Assembly: GCA_947168395.1 (NCBI GenBank)
Contig: CAMVLT010000030.1
Coordinates: forward strand, 1 to 41,999
Direction of reading: 5' to 3'
Length of the DNA: 41,999 nucleotides
Source: an uncultured Prevotellaceae bacterium
Lineage (GTDB): Bacteria; Bacteroidota; Bacteroidia; Bacteroidales; Bacteroidaceae
Below, in pieces: positions 22,285 through 31,257 of the stretch (its first letter is position 1; every line of letters begins with the position of its first letter). The position numbers and the translations under genes were made by a program. The notes under the pieces are model-generated. The model had not been told where the DNA came from. It did not search any database and saw nothing but the letters and a program-made list of their open reading frames with translations.

Positions 22285-22809
22285 ATGACGACATTCAAGA
22301 AATCTATATTTGCAGCATTGGCAGTAGTGGCAGGCATCGGCCTGACCACTGCCTGCAGCGAAGCCAACGAGTATGAGCACTCCGACACCAACAACAAGTC
22401 GTGGGTAAGCAATTACAACGACTCCACGGCAGTGCCCCATCCCGAAACGCTGGCCAACACCAGGTGGGTACGTGGCTCAGGCATCAAGACCAATGCCTAC
22501 GGACAGGACGTGCAGGGCTTTGTCGAGAGCCTCAGTTTCGTGTCGGCCGACTCTGTAGCCGTCAAGATGAGCCAGGGTGCTACCCAAGGTACTTGGGTCG
22601 ACGACTCCAACACGGAGGCTCTGCCCCTCTACGAGTATTCCTACAGCACTTCAACTGGCAGAATCCAGATTCTGCAGCGCACTGAGAACAAGGGTACCGT
22701 CACCAAGAAGGCTATCTTCATCGGCGTAGCCGTCAGCGGAAGCCAGGAGACCATCACCATCGTACACTATGGTGACACGCCTGCCCAAACCTATCTTGTG
22801 AAGCAATAA
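22285..22809 (+). CDS. small PUL lipoprotein, 174 aa
   Basis: The signal peptide MTTFKKSIFAALAVVAGIGL ends in a lipobox with Cys24 (LTTAC). The mature part (residues 25-174) is beta-rich with WVRGSGIKTNAYGQDVQGFV and AIFIGVAVSGSQETITIVHY, consistent with one small beta-sandwich or barrel domain. I do not recognise a family. As the fourth gene of the PUL, followed by a terminator, it is probably an accessory glycan-binding or stabilising lipoprotein. SEANE after the Cys is a weaker export signal than in the preceding protein. Confidence 0.8.
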   Translation: MTTFKKSIFAALAVVAGIGLTTACSEANEYEHSDTNNKSWVSNYNDSTAVPHPETLANTRWVRGSGIKTNAYGQDVQGFVESLSFVSADSVAVKMSQGATQGTWVDDSNTEALPLYEYSYSTSTGRIQILQRTENKGTVTKKAIFIGVAVSGSQETITIVHYGDTPAQTYLVKQ

Positions 22810-22810
22810 T

Positions 22811-22855
22811 CCCCACCCCGCCCTCTCTCCGCTAAAGGGAGGGGGTGGGGTTTCT
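22811..22855 (+). terminator. GC-rich hairpin terminator after the small lipoprotein
   Basis: CCCCACCCC pairs with GGGGTGGGG, with inner CCCTC...GAGGG pairing, followed by TTTCTCTT. It closely resembles the GC-rich repeat family and may be a repeat used as a terminator. In the following 57 bp I see only AT-rich leader for the next gene. Confidence 0.7.
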
Positions 22856-22912
22856 CTTAATCAGATAATGAGTTATTAACCTCACTTTTTATTAATTTAA
22901 CTAATTAGTTTT

Positions 22913-25900
22913 ATGAAAAAATTATTTACTTTAGCGCTGGCCCTTATGGGCTTTATCGGTGCTGCCAATGCAGCAACGGTAGCTGACATTGCGCCCCTGA
23001 AGCACAGTTATGTGCTGGTGTGCGAGGACTTGGGAGCACGTCCTGGCAAGGGCAATTTGTTTGGTGACAACCACTTCCTGGATGTTACCGGCGGTTCGAC
23101 GGCAACCAACAAGGGTTCTGTCGACCTGTCTGTAGCCGACGGTGTGCTGGTTACTGAGGAAATCGCCGCCAAGTACGGCGAGTATGGCAAGCACCTGAAC
23201 TTCCTCCGTCTGAAGAAGACGCAGGACGTGATTGCCATGAGCGTTACTGCCAAGTCGAAGGTGATTATCTTCTATCAGGACAACAACAAGGACGACCGCT
23301 ATCCCGTGTTCGCCAAGGACGCTGGCCTGAGCGACCGCTTTGCCGACGGTGTACGTTCTGAGAGAAGCTCTGGCGAGGAAGGCATGCCTGCCGTTAACCT
23401 CAGAAGAATTGAGTGGACTGCTACCGACGACGGTGTGGTCTATGTTGGCGACAACAACGGCGACATGTTCATGAGCTACATCATTATCGAGGCCAACGAG
23501 GCTCCCGGTACTCCTACCGTAAAGGTGGGCGAGCAGAAGTTCGAGGACGGACTCTGGTTCCGCGAGGTCAGCGTCAAGGCTAACGACTACAAGATGGAAG
23601 GTTCCGACGAGGGTATTCCCACCATCGTCACCTACACCACCGATGGCTCTACTCCTACCGCTACCAGCCCTGTCTACACAGAGCCTATCAAGTGCTTCAA
23701 GGACATGACCGTGAAGTTCCAGGCATATCAGGACTGGGGTGTCGGTGCTGACGAAGGCTTCATCTGCGACGGTGCTGACAACGAGGCAAACGTCAACTTC
23801 CTGTTCGACGCTCCCTCCATCGAGGCCGATGGTGCCAAGATTAAGGTTGTGTCTCCCTACGAAGGACAGGGTGCCATTAACTTCTTCAAGCTCAACGATG
23901 GTTTCGAGATTGAGGACAACGAGGCTACGCTTACCGAGTCGGCTACCGTTACAGCCTTCACAAAGATTGATAACGGCGTGTACGGTACCTTCACCTCCAA
24001 GTCAACCACTAAGGACGTCTATGTGCTGAATCCCATCAAGGAAAAGAAGACCATCACCGTCGCCGGTTCTGCCGTTGTCGACGAGGAGGCTACTGCCGCT
24101 TCTACTGACGGCAGCACCATCTACAAGATTGAGGACGGTATCATCACCGTCGACAAAGCTGACTTCTTCGTGAAGAACCTTACCTTCGCAGCTCTGGCCA
24201 ATGCCGACGCCGCTAAGGCTCAGTATCAGGTTCCTGCCGGTCAGGAGGCTTACATCCAGATGAGCAACACCAACATCACCTTCATGGTGGCTGAAGGCGA
24301 CTCTGTCACCGTAAAGGTCATCTGCTCGAAGAACGCTTGTAAGAACATCGACGCTGACGATGCAGCAGAAGACAAGCTGGTCAACGGCTGTACGCCCGAC
24401 CGCAGCTGCTACGTGAACGTGAGCGGTACCAACTACTGCCATCTGGACCAACTGGGTGGCGTTGCTGCTGACCAGAAGCTCTTCCCCGATGCCAACATCA
24501 TCGAGTTCGGTCTGAAGGGTGCCGAGGGTGGTTCTATCTTCACCTTCCAGAAGTATTCTGGCACGGGTAACATCCTGATTTCGTCTATCGAGATTACTCC
24601 TGCTAACAAGACTCTCCCGCTTGCCGACTTTGCTGATGGCAACTACTACATCCAGAACATAGCCAGCACACTGTCATGGGGCGCCGGCAACAGCTGGGGC
24701 ACTCAGGGCTCGCTTGTCAAGCATCCCGAATACGTTACCCTGCACAAGCAGGAGGACGGTACCTACTTCATGGAGACTCAGGTCAGCAATGGTGGCGAAA
24801 GCTACTACTTCGGCGGTGAGTACATGGACGGTTCTCCCGTTGCCCTGACCATCACTCAGGGTGAGGAACTTGGCAAAGACGTGAACGGCAACCCCGTTTA
24901 TGTTTACTACATCACAGCCGACGGCACCAACTACTACGGCTGGGACGGCACTGAGAACACCGTGCTTGCACGCAACCTTGCTGCTGGCGACAGGAATGCA
25001 ATGTGGATTATCGGTTCTCATGAGCTGGCCGTTGCCGGACTCGCTCAGGCAACCGCTGAGGATCCCATGGATGCTACCTTCCTGCTGCTCGACCCGAACT
25101 TCGGTCGCAACAACCGTAACAAGAGCGCCTGGACGGGTGACGAATTCAACGTTGGCGGTGACAACACCAACATGAACGCTGAGAAGTGGGGTGGTAACTC
25201 ACAGAACTTCGACATCAGCCAGACGGTTGACGCTCCTAATGGTAAGTACGTCATCAGCTGGAACGGCTTCTATCGTTACAACAACACTGCCGACAACACC
25301 AACGACGTGGCCGTTGCTGCTCATGCTGACGGTACGGAGGTCATCAATAGCTTCGTCTACATCAACGGTAAGGACTATCCTCTCTGCAGTATTGCCGACG
25401 ACGCTGCTTCTGCAGCCCTGGAGGGCAAGCTGCCGTTCTCGCAGGCTGATGCAAGCGCTGCCTTCGGTCAGGGTCTCTATGCTCAGAGTGCTGAGGTGTA
25501 TGTCACCGACGGCAAGCTGACCATTGGTATCAAGAAGACCGAGCATCCGGGCACCGACTGGACTGTTTGGGATAACTTCGAGATTATGTACTACGGACCC
25601 GCTGAGGAACCCGTCGAGGGCAATGAAGTTGACATCACAAGCAAGTTCACCTATACATGGAACGCATCCGAGTCATTTGTCAACAACGCTGACGGCAGCA
25701 TCACGTTCAACGCCGTACAGTGGGGTGGTTTGGCTGCTTGGCTGAAGGACGGCGACAATCCTGCCGACTGGTCAGATTACAGCAAGCTCGTGTTCGAGTA
25801 TGCTGAGCCTACCACTGTCAGCACTCAGATTCTCGTTAGCGGCACTGAGGCAAAGGCTTGGGGTGATGCAGGCATCACTTCTTTAGAGTGCTCGTTCGAG

Positions 25901-26704
25901 GGTCTTGACATGAGCACGGTAGAGCAGGTTGCCCTCCAGGCTGCCGATGCTACGACCATCACCATCAAGCGTGTCTACCTCGTCAAGAAGGGTGGCGACG
26001 AGCCCGTTCCCGCCGATCCTGACAACCTCGTAAAGAACTGGGATTGCTCTGGTGACGACGCTTCAAGCTTCTGGGTACACGAGTGGAGAACGATGGACAC
26101 TCAGACCGACGGTCCTGCCAACCTCGTTAACGGTGCTGCTATGGTCTATGTACGTAGCTTCGAACAGGCTGCCGCTGCTGGCAATGCCACGCTCAAAGAC
26201 GGCAATAAGGAAAACGTGACTCTCGACAACTTCGCCGACTGGGACAGCCAGTTCTTCATCACATGGGATGAGGCCAAGGCTACTGCTGCCGGCGACAAGC
26301 TCCAGCTGAAGATGAAGGTGAAGGCCGACAAGGCTCAGGCCATTGCATCACAGCTGCACAAGGCTCCCGGTGCTTACGTTCACTGGTATGCTGTTGGCGA
26401 CATCAACGTTACCACTGAGTGGACCGACTTCGTTTCTGCTGAGGTCGACGTTGTCAGCGGCGATCCCGGTTGGGGCAAGACTGCTGAGGGTTGCTGGACC
26501 ATCGCATTCAACCTGGCCAAGGGCGAGGAGAACACCATCTACTTCGACGACATGGTTGTTTACGTGATTAAGCCCACTGGCATCACCGAGATGTATCGTA
26601 TCAATCCTGAGGATGGCGTACGCTACAACCTCGCTGGTAAGCGCGTTGACGACAGCTACAAGGGCATCGTCATCATGAACGGTAAGAAGATGCTCCAGAA
26701 GTAA
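22913..26704 (+). CDS. large secreted multidomain protein (1263 aa) with Prevotella-type C-terminal tail
   Basis: It has a signal peptide (LFTLALALMGFIGAANA). Segment YTTDGSTPTATSPVYTEPIK near residues 241-260 is an Fn3_assoc/chitobiase-C-terminal-like domain. Later parts resemble beta-sandwich carbohydrate-binding modules: GKYVISWNGFYRYNN near 778-792, GDEFNVGGDN near 742, and a CBM4/9-like LVKNWDCSGDDASSFW near 1038. The C-terminus (YNLAGKRV...KGIVIMNGKKML) is shared in pattern with the pectate lyase at 32626. No catalytic domain is recognisable. Codon use favours GCT/GTT more than its neighbours, suggesting high expression. It is probably an extracellular or surface-linked polysaccharide-binding protein of the PUL. 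Confidence 0.8.
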   Translation: MKKLFTLALALMGFIGAANAATVADIAPLKHSYVLVCEDLGARPGKGNLFGDNHFLDVTGGSTATNKGSVDLSVADGVLVTEEIAAKYGEYGKHLNFLRLKKTQDVIAMSVTAKSKVIIFYQDNNKDDRYPVFAKDAGLSDRFADGVRSERSSGEEGMPAVNLRRIEWTATDDGVVYVGDNNGDMFMSYIIIEANEAPGTPTVKVGEQKFEDGLWFREVSVKANDYKMEGSDEGIPTIVTYTTDGSTPTATSPVYTEPIKCFKDMTVKFQAYQDWGVGADEGFICDGADNEANVNFLFDAPSIEADGAKIKVVSPYEGQGAINFFKLNDGFEIEDNEATLTESATVTAFTKIDNGVYGTFTSKSTTKDVYVLNPIKEKKTITVAGSAVVDEEATAASTDGSTIYKIEDGIITVDKADFFVKNLTFAALANADAAKAQYQVPAGQEAYIQMSNTNITFMVAEGDSVTVKVICSKNACKNIDADDAAEDKLVNGCTPDRSCYVNVSGTNYCHLDQLGGVAADQKLFPDANIIEFGLKGAEGGSIFTFQKYSGTGNILISSIEITPANKTLPLADFADGNYYIQNIASTLSWGAGNSWGTQGSLVKHPEYVTLHKQEDGTYFMETQVSNGGESYYFGGEYMDGSPVALTITQGEELGKDVNGNPVYVYYITADGTNYYGWDGTENTVLARNLAAGDRNAMWIIGSHELAVAGLAQATAEDPMDATFLLLDPNFGRNNRNKSAWTGDEFNVGGDNTNMNAEKWGGNSQNFDISQTVDAPNGKYVISWNGFYRYNNTADNTNDVAVAAHADGTEVINSFVYINGKDYPLCSIADDAASAALEGKLPFSQADASAAFGQGLYAQSAEVYVTDGKLTIGIKKTEHPGTDWTVWDNFEIMYYGPAEEPVEGNEVDITSKFTYTWNASESFVNNADGSITFNAVQWGGLAAWLKDGDNPADWSDYSKLVFEYAEPTTVSTQILVSGTEAKAWGDAGITSLECSFEGLDMSTVEQVALQAADATTITIKRVYLVKKGGDEPVPADPDNLVKNWDCSGDDASSFWVHEWRTMDTQTDGPANLVNGAAMVYVRSFEQAAAAGNATLKDGNKENVTLDNFADWDSQFFITWDEAKATAAGDKLQLKMKVKADKAQAIASQLHKAPGAYVHWYAVGDINVTTEWTDFVSAEVDVVSGDPGWGKTAEGCWTIAFNLAKGEENTIYFDDMVVYVIKPTGITEMYRINPEDGVRYNLAGKRVDDSYKGIVIMNGKKMLQK

Positions 26705-26730
26705 GACTTATCACCTTACAATAACAAAAA

Positions 26731-26763
26731 GAGGGCAGGCTATGATAGCCTGCCCTCCTTTTT
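26731..26763 (+). terminator. strong rho-independent terminator closing the PUL
   Basis: GAGGGCAGGCTA - TGA - TAGCCTGCCCTC is a perfect 12-bp stem with a 3-nt loop, followed by CTTTTT. Confidence 0.93.
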
Positions 26764-26833
26764 GGAAAGTATTCCTACTTTCGTTAAAAGAATTCTATCA
26801 AAATTGTTTACATCAAGAATCAGCCGGTATGCA

Positions 26834-27056
26834 CTCCGGATTTTGCTCCGGGCAAACCCGGAGTTTCAGTAGGGTAAACCCAGGGTTTGGTTACGGTAAA
26901 CTCCGACTTTACCCTACCTAAACTCAGAAGCCCGTTTTTAGGGCGGTTTGGGGCGGTTTCTGCAATTTTACATATTGTGAAAATATTCAACAAAGCAATA
27001 ATAATGATAGCGGCACTGCCTCGAGAGGAACAGGGGGACCGACACCTGTTTCACCC
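26834..27056. other. gene-free stretch with nested inverted repeats and a REP-like palindrome
   Basis: CTCCGGG-CAAA-CCCGGAG (26846-26863) is a perfect hairpin. GTAGGGTAAA (26869-26878) pairs with TTTACCCTAC (26908-26917). GGAACAGGGGGACCGACACC at 27027-27046, continuing TGTTTC, has GGTCCCC on its other strand, like the REP cores on the left of the window. No open frame in the 431-bp gap is convincing. Confidence 0.5.
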
Positions 27057-27098
27057 CTATTTTTTGAGGGAATCGTGCTGATTCTCGGAAATTTGTTG

Positions 27099-27106
27099 TA
27101 TCTTTG
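27099..27106 (+). promoter_or_regulatory. -7 box TATCTTTG of the efflux/CAZyme operon
   Basis: A TAnnTTTG match 29 bp before the ATG at 27136. The -33 region is weak. It is the only clear promoter before 37319 on this strand. Confidence 0.7.
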
Positions 27107-27135
27107 CAGCGGTATGAATCGTCAATAGCGTAAAT

Positions 27136-28155
27136 ATGAATCTGAGAATCGTTATATTAGCTACGGCAGCTCTACTGCTTGGGTCGTGCAACAAGAAGGA
27201 GGCGCAGACGCAGGAGGAGGCTGTCAGCGTGAGAACCCAGAAAGTGGAGGCTGGAGCTCAGAGTGTGAACAAGAGTTTCATGGGAGTGATAGAGGAGGAA
27301 GACGGTGCCAACGTCACATTCGGGGTCTTGGGTACGGTTATTCGCGTGATGGTCGATGAAGGACAATTCGTGCGAAAAGGCCAGGCTATGGCCGAGACCG
27401 ACGGACAGAACGTAAGGAGTGCCTACGAAATGAGTGCCTCGACCCTGGCCCAGACTGAGGATGCCTATCGGCGCCTGAAGAACCTGTACGACAAGGGTAC
27501 GCTGCCTGAGATAAGAATGGTGGAGATGGAGTCGATGCTGGTGAAGGCAAGAGCTGCGGAAGCCATGTCGCGGAAGAATGTGGACGACATCGTGCTGCGT
27601 GCCCCCTTTGATGGCTACGTGGCACAGAATGCCGTACATGAGGGTAGCAGCGTAATGCCTGGCGTGACGGGGTTCAAACTGGTGAAAATCGACAGGGTGA
27701 AAGTCAGCGTATCGGTTCCTGAGAAAGAGATAAGCAAGATTAAGAAGGGCACGGACGTGAAGTTTACGGTGTCTGCCTTAGGCGACAGCGTGTTTACGGG
27801 CAGAGTAGTGAACAAGGGAGTGGTGGCGAACATCATCAACCACACCTACACGGTAAAGGTTCTGGTAGAGAACAGAAGCCACACATTGCTGCCAGGCATG
27901 GTGTGCAAGGTAAACATCAAGGACGTGAGTGCCGACTATTCCATACTGGTGCCGCAGGATGCCATTCAGGTCAGCGGCGGGGAAACCTTTGTATGGATGG
28001 TCAGTCAAGGGAAGGCTCACCGCCAGGCTGTCACCACAGGCGAGATATACAGCAGCGGAGTGGTGATAGAGACAGGACTGACCAACGGCGATGTCATCAT
28101 CGTCCAGGGGCAGAACAAAGTCAGCGAAGGAATGGTAGTGAAGAGTGAAGAATGA
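27136..28155 (+). CDS. RND efflux periplasmic adaptor (membrane fusion protein)
   Basis: A 339-aa lipoprotein (lipobox Cys18, LLGSC-NKKE). VTFGVLGTVIRVMVDEGQFV and RAPFDGYVAQNAVHEGSSVM are the two halves of the biotinyl-lipoyl-like domain, near residues 60-79 and 155-174. A short coiled-coil hairpin lies between them (about 95-150), followed by beta-barrel and membrane-proximal domains. It bridges the inner-membrane RND pump to the outer-membrane channel. Its stop overlaps the RND start (ATGA), so translation is coupled. The junction itself (GAAGAGTGAAGAATGAAAAG) is made of a repeat unit. Confidence 0.95.
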   Translation: MNLRIVILATAALLLGSCNKKEAQTQEEAVSVRTQKVEAGAQSVNKSFMGVIEEEDGANVTFGVLGTVIRVMVDEGQFVRKGQAMAETDGQNVRSAYEMSASTLAQTEDAYRRLKNLYDKGTLPEIRMVEMESMLVKARAAEAMSRKNVDDIVLRAPFDGYVAQNAVHEGSSVMPGVTGFKLVKIDRVKVSVSVPEKEISKIKKGTDVKFTVSALGDSVFTGRVVNKGVVANIINHTYTVKVLVENRSHTLLPGMVCKVNIKDVSADYSILVPQDAIQVSGGETFVWMVSQGKAHRQAVTTGEIYSSGVVIETGLTNGDVIIVQGQNKVSEGMVVKSEE

Positions 28156-31100
28156 AAAGTGAAAAGACAAACTTGGTGGCGAGTGCCATGAGGCATAAAA
28201 GCATCACGCTGCTGCTGGTGCTGGTCATGATGCTGGCCGGCTTTGTCTCGCTGATCTATATACCAAAGGATGAGTTTCCGCAGGTAGACCTGCCTGTGGG
28301 ACTGGTGGTTGGGGTCTATCCTGGAGCCTCGGAGCTGGAAGTGGAGCAGCAGCTGACAAAGCCCTTGGAAGATTTCCTCTGGACATTCAAGGAGATAGAC
28401 AGGGGAAAAACCCTGACGATGAGCATGAACGACGGCTGTGCTGCCATCGTATGGCTCAACGGGACGGAGAGCAGCAAGACGGAATTCTGGAACAAGCTGA
28501 AAGAGCGGCTTACACTGTTCCGCATGACACTGCCAGCGGGCGTACTGGGTGTGGTGGCCAACGACGACTTCGGCGACTCGTCGGCCATGCTGCTGACCAT
28601 CGAAAGCGACAGCAAGACATTTCGTGAGCTGGGCGACTACGCCGACGGACTGGGCGACAAACTGAGGACAGTGGAGAGCCTGGCCAACGTGATACGCATG
28701 GGTGGCCAGAATGAACAGCTGAGCATCTACCTGGACCGTGACCGCCTCTCGATGTACGGCATCAACACGGCAATGCTGATGAGCAAGGTTTCCGGACTTA
28801 CTGGCACACTTTATACAGGCAGTCTGGAGGACGGCAAGCTGAGCAGGAAGATACACATCAAGTCGTCGCTCAATACCGAACAGGACCTGGCGCAAACCAT
28901 CGTCAGCAATGCCCCCACGGGCGAAGTGACACGACTGAGCGACATTGCCACCATACAGCGTGAATACCCTGAGCCACGACAATACATCAAGAACAACGGG
29001 CGCCAGTGCCTGCTGATGTCGCTGCAGATGATCAGGGGCAAGAACATCATCGACTTCGGTACAGAAGTGAAGCAGGTCATCAGCGACTACCAGCAGACGT
29101 TGCCCAAGGATGTACACATCAACGTCATCAGCGACCAGAGCCAGGTGGTAGACCACTCCATACAGGACTTCATGCTCGAGATGCTCATCGCCATCGTGTC
29201 GGTCATCATTGTGGTGTGTCTGATGCTGCCGCTGAGGGTGGCGGGCGTAGCTGTGGTCACCATCCCCATCACCATCTTTGCCTCGATTGCCATATTCCTG
29301 GTGACGGGAGTCGAGATCAACAGCGTAACGCTGGCAGCCCTGCTGGTGTCGCTGGGTATGATTGTCGACGACAGCGTGGTGGTTGTGGACTGCTATTTGG
29401 ACAAGTTAGACTCGGGGCTGAATCGGTGGCAGGCTGCCGTGGAGTCATCGCGGGAATTTGTGAAGAGCATCATTACGGCAACGCTGGTCATCAGCATCAC
29501 GTTCTTCCCCTTCCTCTTTACCACGGACAAGATGATACACGACTTCATACAATGGTTCCCCTACGCTATCAGCATCGTACTGACGGTATCGTTAGTGGTC
29601 GCCATCTTCGTGGTGCCCATACTGCAGCATCAGTTTATCAAGAGCGGAATCCGCACGGGTTCTGCCAACCGGCAGGAAGAGCGGAAGACCATGCTCGAAC
29701 GGATACAGGGCCACTACGACAGGCTGATAGAATGGTGCTTCCGCCACCGTCGCGCCACCCTGGCCATCGGACTGGCAAGCATAGTGCTGGGTGCCGTGTT
29801 CATCCTGATGCTGCCCATCAGACTGATGCCCAGGGCCGAGCGCAACCAGTTTGCCGTCGACATCATACTGCCTACAGGCACCGACCTGGACTACACCGCA
29901 CAGGTGGCCGACTCGCTGGCCAGCATCATGCGAAAGGACGAACGGGTGGTTAACCTGACCACGTTCTATGGCAGCGGCTCACCGCGATTCCATGCCACGT
30001 TCCTGCCCAACTTCGGCGGTACCCACTTTGCGCAGTTCATCGTGAACACCCATAACGACAAGGAGACGCAGGAGATGCTGGACGACTATGCCCACCGCTA
30101 CTCCTACTACTTTCCTGAGGCACAGATACTGTTCCGACAGATAGAATACTCCGACCACCAATACCCCGTGGAAGTGGTGGTGAAGGGCGACAACCTCGAC
30201 AGCCTGCACGTGGCCATTGACAGCATACACCACCGATTGTCGAGAAACAAGGACATAGACGTGCTGACCACCAGCTTCGGCACGACGGGCAACCGGTTAG
30301 AGGTAACCATGAAGCCCGAAGAGGCCAACCGCATAGGCATGAGCAAATCGCTGCTCTCGCTGAATTTCGCCTTGCGCTATGGTGGCGGCATCCCTGTAGC
30401 CACCATCTGGGAGGGCGACCACGAACTGGGCATCACAGTAAAGGATGCCGAAAAGGGGAAGCACGACATCGACGAATTCAAGAACATTCGCGTGACGGGC
30501 TTGATACCCACCATTACGGCAGCACCGCTGTCGCAGATAGCCGACGTAAAGCCAGGCTGGGGCTCGGGCACCATCACTCGCATCAACGGCGAACGGACGG
30601 CCTCAGTCTATGGCATGATGGGACGTCAGGGTGTGAAGATAGGCGAACTGACGGAGAACATCTATCAGGACCTACAGACGCTGCGACTGCCCGACGGCAT
30701 CACGCTCGAAGAGGGCGGACAGGCCGAGACCGAACGGACATACCGTCCGCAGATGTATATGGGCATGCAGATAGCCATCGTACTGATATTCTTCATCATC
30801 GTGTTCCACCTGAAGAGCATACCGCTCACGCTGCTCATCATGTTGTCATTGGGATTCTCGATGTTAGGTGGTGCACTGGGACTCCTGCTGTTCGGTCAGG
30901 AGTTTGGCGCTACGGGTGTACTCGGCTTCGTCTCACTCATGGGCATCATCACCCGCTGCGGCATCATCATGATTGACTATGCCGAGGAACTGAGGCACGA
31001 GCACCCCACAAACGAGGCCGCACTGCTGTCGGCCAAACGTCGCTTCCGACCGGTATTCCTCACTTCGATGGCAGCATCGATGGGTGTCATACCGATGGTT

Positions 31101-31229
31101 ATCAAGGACACGCCGCTGTGGGGACCGATGGGCGTTATCATCTGCATAGGAGCACTGGTCTCGATGCTGTTTATCATTACCATGATACCCGTCGGCTACA
31201 GCGTGGTAAGAGAAAGGTTTAAAAGGTAA
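28152..31229 (+). CDS. RND-family efflux permease (AcrB/MexB-like)
   Basis: The 1025-aa inner-membrane protein has an N-terminal helix (ITLLLVLVMMLAGFVSLIYI), a porter domain starting GVYPGASELEVEQQLTKPLE near residue 55, and six-helix bundles around 335-500 and 865-1020. The proton-relay motif LGMIVDDSVVVVD (about 400-412) carries the two essential Asp residues in helix 4. It exports substrates by proton antiport, together with the adaptor and TolC-like channel encoded on either side. Specificity cannot be read. The linked pectinolytic genes suggest, but do not prove, a function tied to plant material. Confidence 0.96.
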   Translation: MKSEKTNLVASAMRHKSITLLLVLVMMLAGFVSLIYIPKDEFPQVDLPVGLVVGVYPGASELEVEQQLTKPLEDFLWTFKEIDRGKTLTMSMNDGCAAIVWLNGTESSKTEFWNKLKERLTLFRMTLPAGVLGVVANDDFGDSSAMLLTIESDSKTFRELGDYADGLGDKLRTVESLANVIRMGGQNEQLSIYLDRDRLSMYGINTAMLMSKVSGLTGTLYTGSLEDGKLSRKIHIKSSLNTEQDLAQTIVSNAPTGEVTRLSDIATIQREYPEPRQYIKNNGRQCLLMSLQMIRGKNIIDFGTEVKQVISDYQQTLPKDVHINVISDQSQVVDHSIQDFMLEMLIAIVSVIIVVCLMLPLRVAGVAVVTIPITIFASIAIFLVTGVEINSVTLAALLVSLGMIVDDSVVVVDCYLDKLDSGLNRWQAAVESSREFVKSIITATLVISITFFPFLFTTDKMIHDFIQWFPYAISIVLTVSLVVAIFVVPILQHQFIKSGIRTGSANRQEERKTMLERIQGHYDRLIEWCFRHRRATLAIGLASIVLGAVFILMLPIRLMPRAERNQFAVDIILPTGTDLDYTAQVADSLASIMRKDERVVNLTTFYGSGSPRFHATFLPNFGGTHFAQFIVNTHNDKETQEMLDDYAHRYSYYFPEAQILFRQIEYSDHQYPVEVVVKGDNLDSLHVAIDSIHHRLSRNKDIDVLTTSFGTTGNRLEVTMKPEEANRIGMSKSLLSLNFALRYGGGIPVATIWEGDHELGITVKDAEKGKHDIDEFKNIRVTGLIPTITAAPLSQIADVKPGWGSGTITRINGERTASVYGMMGRQGVKIGELTENIYQDLQTLRLPDGITLEEGGQAETERTYRPQMYMGMQIAIVLIFFIIVFHLKSIPLTLLIMLSLGFSMLGGALGLLLFGQEFGATGVLGFVSLMGIITRCGIIMIDYAEELRHEHPTNEAALLSAKRRFRPVFLTSMAASMGVIPMVIKDTPLWGPMGVIICIGALVSMLFIITMIPVGYSVVRERFKR

Positions 31230-31257
31230 AAAGGTAAAAAAGTAAAAAGCCAACAGT

